Source: a virus
Length of the DNA: 64,000 nt
Virus record (IMG/VR): IMGVR_UViG_3300035193_000067
Span: 62,001 to 126,000 of that record
Direction: 5' to 3' (one strand)
Position 1 is the stretch's first letter. Every line of letters starts with the position of its first letter. Position numbers and translations under genes: made by a program. Of this stretch, positions 27,047-35,929 are shown piece by piece. The notes below the pieces were generated by a model. That model worked only from the letters and a program-made list of their open reading frames with translations, had not been told where the DNA came from and ran no database searches.

Positions 27047-27856
27047 CTATTCAGTGAGGTGCTTGAGAGCAAAGTCTTTAACTGTCGGATATCCTGCATT
27101 GCTGGCAAGGTACTCCCAGTCAAGATCCTTCAGATCAGATTCAATAGTTTCAATTTCATCGATCATGTCACGAGCTTTAATTCTATCCGCACCCTGGTCT
27201 TTTTCAGATCTCAGGCACAAACCTACTACACGAGGATCAGGCTCATTTGCATTCAGAATTTTCTCTTCCTTGGAAACTTCTTCATCTTCTTCAGGCTTAG
27301 CATCAGAAACAGATCTCCTGTTCATCAGTGCCGAAAATTTATCCTGTGCATTCATCATCTCTTCTTCGGCAGATGTACCAAACCGCTTAGCCAATTTTTC
27401 AAAATAATCATAATACTCTTCCTCAGATACGAGTCGAAGGATTGAAGGTTTGCGGTTAATCATTGCGCGTAATTCCATAGAACCTTTAATACCGTCAAAT
27501 GGTACAAACTGAGTCAGATTCATAGGATGCTTAACCCTGGGGATGTTGATAAAAATAGGCTCGCCCTCATATTTACAGGTTATTGAGATATTGGTAGTAC
27601 CCAGGTTCTGAATATAGATCTCAGATTCTTCCTCAAAGAGTTTAGTCCAGTTGGTTACAAAGCTGTTAGCGTTTTTTGTCTGTCGTTTAATCATTGTTTC
27701 ACTCTCAATTTCTCCAGCATGCTTTAGCATGAAGGGTTTTTTGCTGAAGACAGTACACTTGCCTGTTTTCAGCAGCATTCTTGCTTTGGCCGGTGATGTT
27801 TTTGAGATAAACTGATTATTTTGATCCAGAACTGGTACAGTTTTATCTGTGGACAT
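27047..27856 (-). CDS. Virion protein with RRXRR-like (IscB N-terminal-like) domain
   Basis: A 269-aa protein. The frame reaches back to 27922 but those codons cover terminator hairpins, and family-like sequence begins at MSTDKTVPVLD, so ATG 27856 is preferred. Residues about 7-45 read VPVLDQNN, then SPAKARMLLKTGKCTVFSKK and PFMLK, matching the RRXRR domain of IscB-type proteins (V-VLD, P-ARxLLxxGKA-V, PF-I-L). No nuclease domain follows; instead there is a beta segment (YIQNLGTTNISITCKYEGEP) and an acidic helical C-terminus. It lies just downstream of the major capsid gene. A head-associated role is inferred. Confidence 0.6.
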   Translation of the reverse strand: MSTDKTVPVLDQNNQFISKTSPAKARMLLKTGKCTVFSKKPFMLKHAGEIESETMIKRQTKNANSFVTNWTKLFEEESEIYIQNLGTTNISITCKYEGEPIFINIPRVKHPMNLTQFVPFDGIKGSMELRAMINRKPSILRLVSEEEYYDYFEKLAKRFGTSAEEEMMNAQDKFSALMNRRSVSDAKPEEDEEVSKEEKILNANEPDPRVVGLCLRSEKDQGADRIKARDMIDEIETIESDLKDLDWEYLASNAGYPTVKDFALKHLTE

Positions 27857-27880
27857 TTTCCAGCCTTCGCTGATCTCTCC

Positions 27881-27907
27881 AAAAAAGGAGGTTAAATAGA
27901 GACCTCC
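27881..27907 (-). terminator. Second intrinsic terminator in the capsid / RRXRR interval
   Basis: Minus strand: GGAGGT (27907-27902), 9-base loop, ACCTCC (27892-27887), then TTTTTT. It lies upstream of ATG 27856 and 44 bases beyond the first terminator, so the RRXRR-like gene sits behind two terminators in series. Confidence 0.65.
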
Positions 27908-27950
27908 CGGTTTGAGGTGCATTATTGCATAGCCTTGGGAGGTTCTGTTT

Positions 27951-27998
27951 TAAAAAAGAGGGGAGGGTCACAAAAGGAGGCGAAAAGCAACCCTCCCC
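27951..27998 (-). terminator. Intrinsic terminator after the major capsid gene
   Basis: Minus strand: GGGGAGGGT (27998-27990), a 21-base loop, ACCCTCCCC (27968-27960), then TCTTTTTT. The 9-bp GC-rich stem with T tract starts 15 bases after the capsid stop. Confidence 0.8.
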
Positions 27999-28012
27999 CA
28001 AAAAGCTAATGA

Positions 28013-29179
28013 TTATTTGGAACCTTTAGCAACACGGCGACCATCAGGAAGACCGAAGCCTACCATCTCAGTAAACATCCAACCCTTAACGGTTTCACCC
28101 AGAGCATACTTATTGTACGGCTCGCTGAAAAGCTCAATACGCTCACCCATAACACCGAGGTACTCAGGAGAAGTACAAGCATAGAAAGTACCGCTGGGGA
28201 TAACTTCCTGTACGCCAGTACCGGCAGCAGTCAGAATTTGAGCATTCATGATGTTACCAATGTAACCAGACAGCAACAGTTCACGCTCAGTAACCGGATC
28301 AACAGCAGAAGACATGGTTTTAACGATGTCAGAAAGCTCAGAACGGTTAATCAGGAACTGCTCCACCATCAAGCGGTGACGCTCTACCTGGTAACGTACA
28401 TCTTCAAAAGCACCAATACCCAAAGTACTGAAAGTGGTTTCGGTGTTTATAGCAGTGGAAGCAGCATCAAGAGCATTGATAGCAGCTTTGTCTTCCTGCA
28501 ATTCGATTTCCTGACGAGCTGTATCCTGAGCTCTTTCCAGGATGTCAAAATTAGCCTGATAGATGTCAACGATGTCTACAGGAGCAAAAGACGTAATTTT
28601 GAATTCTTCCGGAGTAATGTAGTTGGTTTTGATCCGTGATTCAGGAGTTTGACCATCCTGACCGATGATGTAGGCAACCGCACGAACATCCTTCGGAATT
28701 CTGAACAATTCAGCCTGTCCCAGTTTACGAGGCATGAAAATTCTGCGAGCAAAACCTTCATAGTCCAGGATAGCTTTGATCGGAAGAGAAAGCTCTTGAC
28801 CAATGCGATGGAAGCCACGACCACTCGGATCCTGAATAGCAGCTGTCAGTGCACGTCGTTGCTGCTCAAAAGAGGCTTCAACTTTGGAGGAAGTACGCAC
28901 CATTTGAAGACTGGAAGCGTTCTTTTTCGTTACATCGTTCAAGAGATGAGCAACCTGTTGCAGAACGTCTTTTTTGTCATATGCATTGACTTCACCCTTC
29001 GTATCAAACATACGATTGGCAGTTTTGGCAGCTTTATAACGAGTAGGGTTAAATTCCCCACTGGGATCATAAAGACTCTCTTCTCTTTTCGAAGAAACTT
29101 TTTTAACCGGTTTTACACGCATACGGCTAGGAGCTGTCTTCGAAGCACTCTTACGGAAAGGATTTTTCGTATTCTTCAT
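28013..29179 (-). CDS. Major capsid protein
   Basis: A 388-aa protein beginning MKNTKNPFRKSASK, with a very basic N-terminal arm (KPVKKVSSKR) that the prohead protease may remove. The body fits an HK97-fold capsid protein: helical N-terminal region, then PIKAILDYEGFARRIFMP, the E-loop/P-domain-like stretch AELFRIPKDVRAVAYIIGQD, long spine helix IYQANFDILERAQDTARQEIEL and A-domain-like C-terminus. It lies after protease, scaffold-like and decoration genes, and is followed by a strong terminator, as expected of an abundant product. Confidence 0.82.
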   Translation of the reverse strand: MKNTKNPFRKSASKTAPSRMRVKPVKKVSSKREESLYDPSGEFNPTRYKAAKTANRMFDTKGEVNAYDKKDVLQQVAHLLNDVTKKNASSLQMVRTSSKVEASFEQQRRALTAAIQDPSGRGFHRIGQELSLPIKAILDYEGFARRIFMPRKLGQAELFRIPKDVRAVAYIIGQDGQTPESRIKTNYITPEEFKITSFAPVDIVDIYQANFDILERAQDTARQEIELQEDKAAINALDAASTAINTETTFSTLGIGAFEDVRYQVERHRLMVEQFLINRSELSDIVKTMSSAVDPVTERELLLSGYIGNIMNAQILTAAGTGVQEVIPSGTFYACTSPEYLGVMGERIELFSEPYNKYALGETVKGWMFTEMVGFGLPDGRRVAKGSK

Positions 29180-29194
29180 AACATTATCTCCTTA

Positions 29195-29983
29195 TTAGCC
29201 GAAGTACTTAATGCCCAGGAAGGGGTCATCAGCAGTTGGAAGTTGGATTACCCGACCAATTACAACAGTGTTGGTAGAGTCAGTTGTACGGTCAAAAAGA
29301 CCACCACAGTAATCAGTAGTAGCATCACCAGGAGATACGCTATCATTGATAGCCCATGCACGTGCAGCATTGTACTGAGTAGTGAAAATAGTAGCTTCGC
29401 CTTCAATTACAGTAACTTTTCCGCCCTGAATAGTAACATCATCTTGGTAATTCCAGAAGTTAGCACCATTAGCCAGAAGCTCTACAGCAGAAAGAGTTCT
29501 CATGTACCAGGCATATACTGTAGTTGCTGTAGGAATGGAGCCACCACCAACATGAGTAACTACGCCAGTAGAAGATACATACGTAAAATCAGTAGTCTCT
29601 GTGTAAGTAGTACCTACACCCGCTGCATCGGAGGTGATGCGAAGACCGCCTGTATTAGCAGTCGCACCATGATCAACAAGCGTTGTGTACTTCAGAGTAG
29701 CAGTGCCACCAGAGGTAGCGAACTGAATCGGCTCAGCACTGACCATGGCTGTAAAAGAGGTCTTTTTGTTGTATTTTGTGATACCGAAAGGACGTGTATC
29801 CGTACCAGGATGTACAACAACCTGACCACTGGTGTTAAGAGAAACAGGCATACCTGCTTCAAAAGTTGTGCTGGGAGCCGCAACACGATTCCCGTAAGCC
29901 CGCAGATAATCGGTACGCTGGTGGTCCAAGCCCCGAGCGATAGTATCTACTCTGAAAGCTTCTCTTTTTGTCGATAGAGTCAT
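29195..29983 (-). CDS. Capsid decoration / head stabilisation protein (probable)
   Basis: A 262-aa protein beginning MTLSTKREAFRVDTIARGLD. After a basic N-terminal helix it is beta-rich, with MPVSLNTSGQVVVHPGTDTRPFGI and an Ala/Thr-rich middle. This layout (fixed value tables and a G-V-VHPG-D-RPFG segment) is common in proteins encoded next to phage capsid genes that decorate the head surface. It directly precedes the capsid gene with 15 bases between. Confidence 0.6.
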   Translation of the reverse strand: MTLSTKREAFRVDTIARGLDHQRTDYLRAYGNRVAAPSTTFEAGMPVSLNTSGQVVVHPGTDTRPFGITKYNKKTSFTAMVSAEPIQFATSGGTATLKYTTLVDHGATANTGGLRITSDAAGVGTTYTETTDFTYVSSTGVVTHVGGGSIPTATTVYAWYMRTLSAVELLANGANFWNYQDDVTIQGGKVTVIEGEATIFTTQYNAARAWAINDSVSPGDATTDYCGGLFDRTTDSTNTVVIGRVIQLPTADDPFLGIKYFG

Positions 29984-30006
29984 ATCTCTCTCCTCATAGG
30001 CTAGTC

Positions 30007-31722
30007 CTAGCGCTGCCCCTTGTTGAGCGTAGCGAGTTTAACTGCACGCTGGCTCAACGAAGTGCTTCCGACAACTGAGCGGATACTGCCATCTTCTTTG
30101 GTGTTATTAAAGCTCGAAGCAGGAGCTTTTATTTGCATATTAAAATTTCCATCAACAGCTTCCTTACGAGCTGTTTTGGCTGTTTTTGATTTTGAAGAGG
30201 ATTTGGAAAAAGCAGAAGCTTCTACAGGACGTACATTTTGAATTTCAAGATCTTTTTCAATATCGTTACGGTAGTCACTGGATCTCTTCATGAGAGAAGA
30301 AGTACGATTGAGAAGCTGTTCAATAAACGCAGTATGACCTGCACTTGCAATCATCTCTGCCAACTCTGCAGCATCATCCTCATCCATGTCTGAAACTACT
30401 TCATCATCTGTTAGTACATCAAAAGCAGCAATTTTAAACTGGTGCTCATCGTGATTCAGAAGCATACGTGTAGCAGCAATCTTAAAGGATTGAATGAAGT
30501 CAGCTACGAATTTCGTGTTCAAGTCTCTGGCTTCTTTTGTAGCACGACTCTTATACAGCTCTTTAAGGTTAGCCTCTACTGTAGAGTAATCAACTTCAGC
30601 AGCGTCCTGAGTGCTCTCATGAGATGCAGGCATTGCCTCATCAGTTACATCCTCTGCACCATCAAGAACTGAAGAAGGTGTAGCGTCTACTGCTTCATCA
30701 GTGGTTAAATCAACACCCTCATCAACTCCACCTGATTTGTGATTCTCTTTGGAATCAAACTCAGCTTGTGCATCAACAGAATCTGTAGAAGGAGTTTTTA
30801 CTTCCTTAGTATCCGACTCAGCAGAATCAGTTACAGGAGCAGTCACTTCAGGGACTTCAGCATCAGCTGCTAAATCAACACCTTCATCAACTCCACCGAT
30901 AATAGAAGTACCACATTTCTGTGCCGCAGTTTTCAACCCATCAAAAGCGCACCAGGAAGCCACTTTATTAGCTTCACGAGCCAGAGCTTTATCATTACTG
31001 CGAACAGACTCAGAGGCAGTATGAAGGAATACAGGTTTACCTTCATAGGATACGAGGATGTTGCGATCTGCAGTAACTTTAACTCTAAGCTTGGATATAT
31101 CTATAGAACTCTTGATACCAAGAGATTCCGAAGAAGTGACGTCCTCTTCAGACTCATCTTCCTTCAGAGTCTCCAGATCCTCATCGGACTCTGTAGAAAT
31201 CTTCTTAGACCGTGCAATCAGGTCTTTTTTCTCCTCATCCATAGGCTTTTTAGGACCTTTACCAGGCATATCTTTTTTACCCTCAGGACCTTTTCCAGGA
31301 AGCTCTTTTTTATCTTCAAGACCTTTCCCTGGCATATCCTTTTTCATCTCAGGACCTTTTCCAGGTTTCACCTCTTCAGACTCTTCTTCCTCTTCAGACT
31401 CTTCAGACTCTTCAGACTTCTCAGGACCTTTAACAGGCTTCATCTCTTCAGATTTATCTTTAACAGAATCAGTATCAAGCTCCCCGCGATCCTTAAGAAA
31501 TGACAAAACAGCCTCAAACGCCTCATCGGCATTCTGAATGCCTTTCAGTTCGTTTAAAAGTTTGTCAAAACCTTCAGGAGCCTTGGAAGCTGTCCTGGCT
31601 GCGCTCAGCAACTCACGAGTCTCCTGCTCAATAATGCGTTGCTCTGCAGCAGTCAGAGTTACCGATCCTTTTGAATGAAGAGACTGTACTGTTTTCAATA
31701 GTTTCATCGTTTCTTTACCCAT
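30007..31722 (-). CDS. Scaffold-like internal head protein with KGPE repeats
   Basis: ATG 31722 (MGKETMKLLKTVQS) has GAGG at good spacing; an upstream TTG at 31734 is possible. The 571-aa protein is highly charged. Residues about 95-170 form a low-complexity region of repeated K-GPE and D-M-PGKGPE units between Glu/Ser runs. Two copies of GGVDEGVDL lie about residues 280-345. The C-terminal part (about residues 380-500) is helical. A scaffold gene is expected between prohead protease and capsid, and a charged, helical, disordered protein fits. The low-complexity region may be cleaved during maturation, which is a guess. Confidence 0.55.
   Translation of the reverse strand: MGKETMKLLKTVQSLHSKGSVTLTAAEQRIIEQETRELLSAARTASKAPEGFDKLLNELKGIQNADEAFEAVLSFLKDRGELDTDSVKDKSEEMKPVKGPEKSEESEESEEEEESEEVKPGKGPEMKKDMPGKGLEDKKELPGKGPEGKKDMPGKGPKKPMDEEKKDLIARSKKISTESDEDLETLKEDESEEDVTSSESLGIKSSIDISKLRVKVTADRNILVSYEGKPVFLHTASESVRSNDKALAREANKVASWCAFDGLKTAAQKCGTSIIGGVDEGVDLAADAEVPEVTAPVTDSAESDTKEVKTPSTDSVDAQAEFDSKENHKSGGVDEGVDLTTDEAVDATPSSVLDGAEDVTDEAMPASHESTQDAAEVDYSTVEANLKELYKSRATKEARDLNTKFVADFIQSFKIAATRMLLNHDEHQFKIAAFDVLTDDEVVSDMDEDDAAELAEMIASAGHTAFIEQLLNRTSSLMKRSSDYRNDIEKDLEIQNVRPVEASAFSKSSSKSKTAKTARKEAVDGNFNMQIKAPASSFNNTKEDGSIRSVVGSTSLSQRAVKLATLNKGQR
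31240..31440 (-). repeat. Coding low-complexity repeats (KGPE/PGKGPE and Glu-Ser runs)
   Basis: On the minus strand five or so copies of a unit encoding PGKGPE/L with a KKD/E spacer alternate with a GAA/GAG/TCT run encoding EESEESEEEEESEE. The units are unequal and the reading frame is preserved, so this is a coding repeat, not an intergenic one. Confidence 0.7.
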
Positions 31723-31730
31723 AAACAGCC

Positions 31731-32657
31731 TCAAATTCCTGCAGATATGGCAAAGTTTATAGCCTTGGCCACAGATTCTGGAAGAATCCCTGCATTTTTG
31801 ATAGTGTATTTAATCAGCTCTTCCCTATCCTTATCTGTAAGAGATAAGGAAGAAGCAGCTTTTTGAATGCTTAGTAAGCCGTCCTGTATAACAGCCGTTT
31901 TATCTGCAGGATCTGCTACAGCAGACAGTTCCTGATAAACAGTACCAATGCAAAGCTCACCACCTAAACGGTAGGATCCATCAGGCATTTGGTATTCACG
32001 TTTTTGAAATTTATTGCGTACATGATCGCAGAACTGAAATGTGGTAGACGCTACATTTCCACAGACATTACACTGAGTTGCCTCAACATCTGCCCCCATG
32101 GAAAATGTACTAACACTGCCATTTTTGTACGCTGCAGCAAGCGCCTTATCTTTAGTAGTATCTACTGCAATCAATGTCTCGACAAAAACATCTTTTGCAG
32201 GATACGTACCGATGGTTTTGAACACTTCCTCCTGATCCTCAGGAGACGCATCATTATCAGCATTGATATGGGCATCCAGAAGGAAACCTCTGGAGACTTC
32301 TGGGTGTGCTGCATTATGTTCAACAAAATGTGGTTTATTGCGGTAGGTCTCATACGTGAGGCAACCCAACTCAGGACGGAATGCTTTTATTTCATCCCAG
32401 GTCCAACCATCCAGATTGGCATTTAAACGCCCTACAGAGTTGGCTCTGGCAGGTATAAGGAGGTAATCGGAAGGGTCTCTACTAATCCTGTAAGTATCAG
32501 CAACATGCTCAAGACGTTCTCCTAAAGAAAATGAGAGATCGCTTGACTGCTTGTTCATGAAATATGACTCAGCTTTGGATTTACTGGCAGACTTACGCCA
32601 TGAACCTGACGACAAGACTCCCATAAACTCTATTGATGCATATTTTCTAAAACTCAA
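31731..32657 (-). CDS. Prohead protease with zinc-ribbon-like insert (probable)
   Basis: A 308-aa protein starting at TTG 32657 behind AAAGGA. Sequence features: residues about 110-135 HFVEHNAAHPEVSRGFLLDA (candidate catalytic His), residues about 160-170 VFVETLIAVDTT, and VSTFSMGAD (candidate Ser) followed by CNVCG and CDHVRNKF, a zinc-ribbon-like CxxC...CxH set. The H...S arrangement resembles assemblin/S78-like prohead proteases, which cut scaffold and capsid proteins. It lies between portal-side genes and the scaffold-like gene, the expected place. Family assignment is from motif and order. Confidence 0.55.
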   Translation of the reverse strand: MSFRKYASIEFMGVLSSGSWRKSASKSKAESYFMNKQSSDLSFSLGERLEHVADTYRISRDPSDYLLIPARANSVGRLNANLDGWTWDEIKAFRPELGCLTYETYRNKPHFVEHNAAHPEVSRGFLLDAHINADNDASPEDQEEVFKTIGTYPAKDVFVETLIAVDTTKDKALAAAYKNGSVSTFSMGADVEATQCNVCGNVASTTFQFCDHVRNKFQKREYQMPDGSYRLGGELCIGTVYQELSAVADPADKTAVIQDGLLSIQKAASSLSLTDKDREELIKYTIKNAGILPESVAKAINFAISAGI

Positions 32658-32688
32658 AAGATTATTCCTTTACAAAAGGTACTATACC

Positions 32689-32720
32689 AGTATAAGTTAA
32701 ACAGGTGTCGGTATCCTAAA
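32689..32720 (-). promoter_or_regulatory. Late-class promoter variant upstream of protease-capsid operon
   Basis: Minus strand: TTTAGGATACC (32720-32710), 15 bases, TATACT (32694-32689), ending about 31 bases before the TTG start. The spacing is one longer and the element is less perfect than the other copies, but CGACA follows as in the sheath promoter. Confidence 0.5.
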
Positions 32721-32745
32721 GCTCTGCAAAAATCCCATAAATAAA

Positions 32746-33066
32746 TCAAAGAAGACTTTTAGAGAATTCTTCAAATTCAGCAATATCAACAAATTCACCG
32801 GATTCTGAAACAGACCAGTAACCTGATTTACAAAGAACCTCTAAGACCTTATCTGCGTATTCTGAAAAACTTTCAGTTATGTAGTACACAGATACTGACT
32901 CATCTGTGCTCTTCCGCAGCTGTGCAGATTTTATAGAGTCTGCACAGAAACCCAAAGCAGTATTCAAGTAAGACGATCTGCTTCTGGTCAGAAACAGAGA
33001 GCTGCTATAATCATGCAACACTGATCCCACAGGACCACTGCTGTCAGAGATCACAAAATACCTCAT
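32746..33066 (-). CDS. Hypothetical 106-aa protein in head operon
   Basis: A protein beginning MRYFVISDSSGPVGSVLHDY, alternating strands then helices (SVYYITESFSEYADKVLEVL). Its ATG overlaps the stop of a 40-aa gene. It looks like a small cytosolic alpha/beta protein. No family is recognised. Confidence 0.55.
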   Translation of the reverse strand: MRYFVISDSSGPVGSVLHDYSSSLFLTRSRSSYLNTALGFCADSIKSAQLRKSTDESVSVYYITESFSEYADKVLEVLCKSGYWSVSESGEFVDIAEFEEFSKSLL

Positions 33067-33185
33067 TTACTCTCCGAGGTGTCTTTTGATTCTTCCTTAA
33101 GGTCTTTTTCAGTCTTCTCATCAGAGTTTTTCAGATCCTTCAAAGGACCTATAACTTTTCCATCATTTTTTCCGTATTTTTTCAT
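33063..33185 (-). CDS. Small charged protein, 40 aa
   Basis: MKKYGKNDGKVIGPLKDLKN, ending in a Lys/Glu/Asp-rich tail DTSESK. Its stop overlaps the next start (ATGA) and it begins 3 bases after the upstream stop, so spacing supports a real gene. Too short for a function call. Confidence 0.55.
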   Translation of the reverse strand: MKKYGKNDGKVIGPLKDLKNSDEKTEKDLKEESKDTSESK

Positions 33186-33187
33186 AA

Positions 33188-34159
33188 CTAAACACGCTCT
33201 CCTGATTCTATATCAAAATAGTATCCATTATTAAGAGTTACCTGCTTACCTTTATAATAAAGGATTTCATCCGAGGAATTACAGGTTACTGCCGCATCAC
33301 TATCACCTTTCACCCATTCTCTCAAAAAGTCTGCAGGAGACTTATTACTTACATATAAATTATGTACAAGCACATACTTTTCTGTAGCCATCAGCACGTA
33401 CTCAGAAGTGTTCAAATCGGAAAAATTAATAAAACGTACATCTTTCACAGGTACTTCAATGCTAGTAATCTCAGAGATAAGCTCTATAGGAATTCCCGTA
33501 TATTTAATTCCATTTTGCTCAAGATCAGATAATGTATTAAATACCAATGAAGATCTGTCGTAAATTAACGGAAGGAAATTATATGCACAGGAAAATTTAT
33601 CAGATCTTGCCAGAATCAACTCCCACACCTTCTCCAATAATACAGAGACATTATTCATACAGGCACACAACGGACAACTGCATAAAGACTCGATCCTCAA
33701 ATAAGGAATACGAAGATCTCTGTATGCAGAAAGCTGTGCCAGGTTAATAACGGCAGACTCTGAAAAAACCTCTTCAGCCAAGTACTTAATGAGGTAATTA
33801 TCTGCAGGAGTCAGAACAAGATCAGACAACCTTGCAGGACCTTCCATAATAGAGGATTTGTACTCAGTATAATTGAACAGATCATAACATCGTTTTTTGT
33901 ACTCCAGAAACAAACGTGATGCTTCACTTCGGGAGACTGGAGAGATCGTATTTACCGGAAAATCATCCATCATACAAAAGGAAGACTGATCTTCTGCGAA
34001 CAGATCCTTGAAATCAGATACACCTGTAAGCTGAAAAGAGCTGCCCTGTTTACTTGACATTCTTCTGTAAGTTTCAGCGTTTCCTTCTCCTACAAGAAAA
34101 GGATCAAAATCCAGCAACTCTTCGGTTATATCATCATATTGTTCAGAAACAGCTTGCAT
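33188..34159 (-). CDS. Head-operon protein of unknown function with a Cys cluster
   Basis: A 323-aa protein between the portal and protease genes. Helical N-terminal half, then SLCSCPLCACMNN (four Cys within seven residues, CxCxxCxC) near residue 160, then an alpha/beta C-terminus ending DEILYYKGKQVTLNNGYYFDI. The Cys cluster could bind metal. The position suggests a head or portal-associated protein. No known family is recognised. Confidence 0.5.
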   Translation of the reverse strand: MQAVSEQYDDITEELLDFDPFLVGEGNAETYRRMSSKQGSSFQLTGVSDFKDLFAEDQSSFCMMDDFPVNTISPVSRSEASRLFLEYKKRCYDLFNYTEYKSSIMEGPARLSDLVLTPADNYLIKYLAEEVFSESAVINLAQLSAYRDLRIPYLRIESLCSCPLCACMNNVSVLLEKVWELILARSDKFSCAYNFLPLIYDRSSLVFNTLSDLEQNGIKYTGIPIELISEITSIEVPVKDVRFINFSDLNTSEYVLMATEKYVLVHNLYVSNKSPADFLREWVKGDSDAAVTCNSSDEILYYKGKQVTLNNGYYFDIESGERV

Positions 34160-34162
34160 AAA

Positions 34163-35929
34163 TTATCCTATCGAAGGCTCTGAAGGAGTCTCCACTGTGT
34201 CACTCAAAGTACCCCCTGAATCAGAGTTACCTGGAGGAGTTGATACTTCGGACTTACCACCGTTTGAAGGAGGGGTGGATCCTGGAGGTTTAGCGCCGGA
34301 TCCTGCACTGCCAGGTGGTTTGGATCCTCCTGCGCCCTGCTGATCCTCCTGAGCCATTTCAGCACTCATAGTAGGACCGAGAACCTTCTCACGGATACGC
34401 TTCTGCTCCAGAAACTCTGCAGCTCTTTTCTCTTCTTCCTCTTTCCAATTAAGTCCAACAGCGCTACCAACAGTCTGAAGAGATACTTTGAACCCTAGGT
34501 TATTGAGTTGTGAAATAGCTGTCAGAAGGTCTGTATCAACTGTGGAATCCAATCTATTCTTCCAACGGATCTTAGGCTCAATGGACAAACCCATCTCCCT
34601 GGCTTCCTGTCCAGTGCGTTTAATACGAATCCTATGGTCTACTTCAGCTCTTGTGGACTTCTGCCAATCATTGATGTCAATGATTGGTTTGAAGAATTTT
34701 GGATATAGCCAAACACTCTCAAAGAACTGTCGCATACTAAGCAGTTTTCTCAGCAGGACCTGAATACCACTCTTAACCGCTGCAAAGGATGTGTCTCCGG
34801 AAAGAATAGATTTCGATAAACCTAATCCTACCAGTTTAATCTGCTCTATGGTACTCCATTCTCGATTGATCGAGATAGCCTGATTAGTATTACCCCAGGT
34901 CTCAAAATTGACTGCATAGTTTGTAGCAATCCATGTCTGAGGATCTATCTCAGCCTGATTGACCATCTCCAGGATATTTCGCTGCATATCAGGACCTGGA
35001 ATAAAACCTGTCTGAGAGTCTCCCATTTTGATTACCTTCAGAGGAGCTGCATGACGCCTGTAGGTGGCGATAGTGGACGCATAGACTGCATCCTCCACCA
35101 TATTAATCCGCCACAATCTGGAAGCCAGTGAGGTGCCTCTGACATCATACGGATGTAGTTTTCTGGGTATGAAGGTACAATTCAAAGGGCTAAGACGTAT
35201 TTTCTGATTGGACAGAACCTTGGACACAAACTCAGCAGGCAATGATCTGCGAATCTCCATTGACTCAGGAGTATTGTCCATTAACAGCTCTTTTAGAGAA
35301 TCCGGAGGAAGAAAGTACAACAAAGAATCTGCATTTAGCATGTAAGGATCAATAACATCAATGTAATCAGGATCATGAAAAGTTACCTTGTCCCAGATCC
35401 CTTTTTGGTTATTGAAAGTACAGTGAGGTGCAGCTTCCCCAACACCCAGAAACTCTGTAACCATATCCTGAAAGGTTCTTTGCAGATTTACGGTCTGAGC
35501 CATGTCCTCTAATTGACGTTTAATTGAGGAGTCCTGATCATTGGAGATAGTGATATCAAAATCACTTACCATCATTGTAGCATACATATCCACAGCAGTA
35601 CCGAACACAGGATCCATCTTGTAGAAGAGTCTCCAATATTTGGTAGCTTCACAACGATCATCAGGGTACCAGGGTCTGTCAGGAGAATCAAATTCAGGAA
35701 GATAAGGTTTCTGGGTATGAAACATAGAGTTTCCACCTGATCCAAAAGAAGAGGATCCGCCCCAGTAATTTGCCGTTTTATTATTGTAATCCATAAGACT
35801 GTAGCCTTCCGGTAAAGCTGATTTGGCAACCTCCCGTCTGATGTAGTCAGGGCTTGTTGACTCGCTTGAATGAGATGATAATGAATTCATCCTCTTTGAT
35901 TTTAAGAATGAATCAGACAGTCGTGACAT
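34163..35929 (-). CDS. Portal protein
   Basis: ATG 35929 follows GGTGGAT at good spacing in a TAATG overlap. The 588-aa protein has portal features: N-terminal YYRLFYKMDP-like segment (EATKYWRLFYKMDPVFGTAVD), the wing/stem region PHCTFNNQKGIWDKVTFHDPDYI, the clip-like IRLSPLNCTFIPRKLHP, VAKS/FAAVKSGIQVLLRKLLS helix and RIRIKRTGQEAREMGL. The C-terminal 90 residues are a Pro/Gly/Ser-rich disordered tail. The portal is the head vertex ring and packaging channel. It follows a coiled-coil gene and precedes the protease operon. Confidence 0.8.
   Translation of the reverse strand: MSRLSDSFLKSKRMNSLSSHSSESTSPDYIRREVAKSALPEGYSLMDYNNKTANYWGGSSSFGSGGNSMFHTQKPYLPEFDSPDRPWYPDDRCEATKYWRLFYKMDPVFGTAVDMYATMMVSDFDITISNDQDSSIKRQLEDMAQTVNLQRTFQDMVTEFLGVGEAAPHCTFNNQKGIWDKVTFHDPDYIDVIDPYMLNADSLLYFLPPDSLKELLMDNTPESMEIRRSLPAEFVSKVLSNQKIRLSPLNCTFIPRKLHPYDVRGTSLASRLWRINMVEDAVYASTIATYRRHAAPLKVIKMGDSQTGFIPGPDMQRNILEMVNQAEIDPQTWIATNYAVNFETWGNTNQAISINREWSTIEQIKLVGLGLSKSILSGDTSFAAVKSGIQVLLRKLLSMRQFFESVWLYPKFFKPIIDINDWQKSTRAEVDHRIRIKRTGQEAREMGLSIEPKIRWKNRLDSTVDTDLLTAISQLNNLGFKVSLQTVGSAVGLNWKEEEEKRAAEFLEQKRIREKVLGPTMSAEMAQEDQQGAGGSKPPGSAGSGAKPPGSTPPSNGGKSEVSTPPGNSDSGGTLSDTVETPSEPSIG

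Noticed and set aside
28649-29977. A 442-aa open frame on the plus strand over the capsid and decoration genes
   Set aside because: It is antisense to two well-supported genes, has no ribosome site, and its composition is the complement of the real capsid frames.
30749-31537. Plus-strand open frames over the scaffold-like gene
   Set aside because: They come from the low-complexity GAA/GAG-rich repeats read on the other strand (Ser/Phe/Leu/Arg-rich), without start sites.
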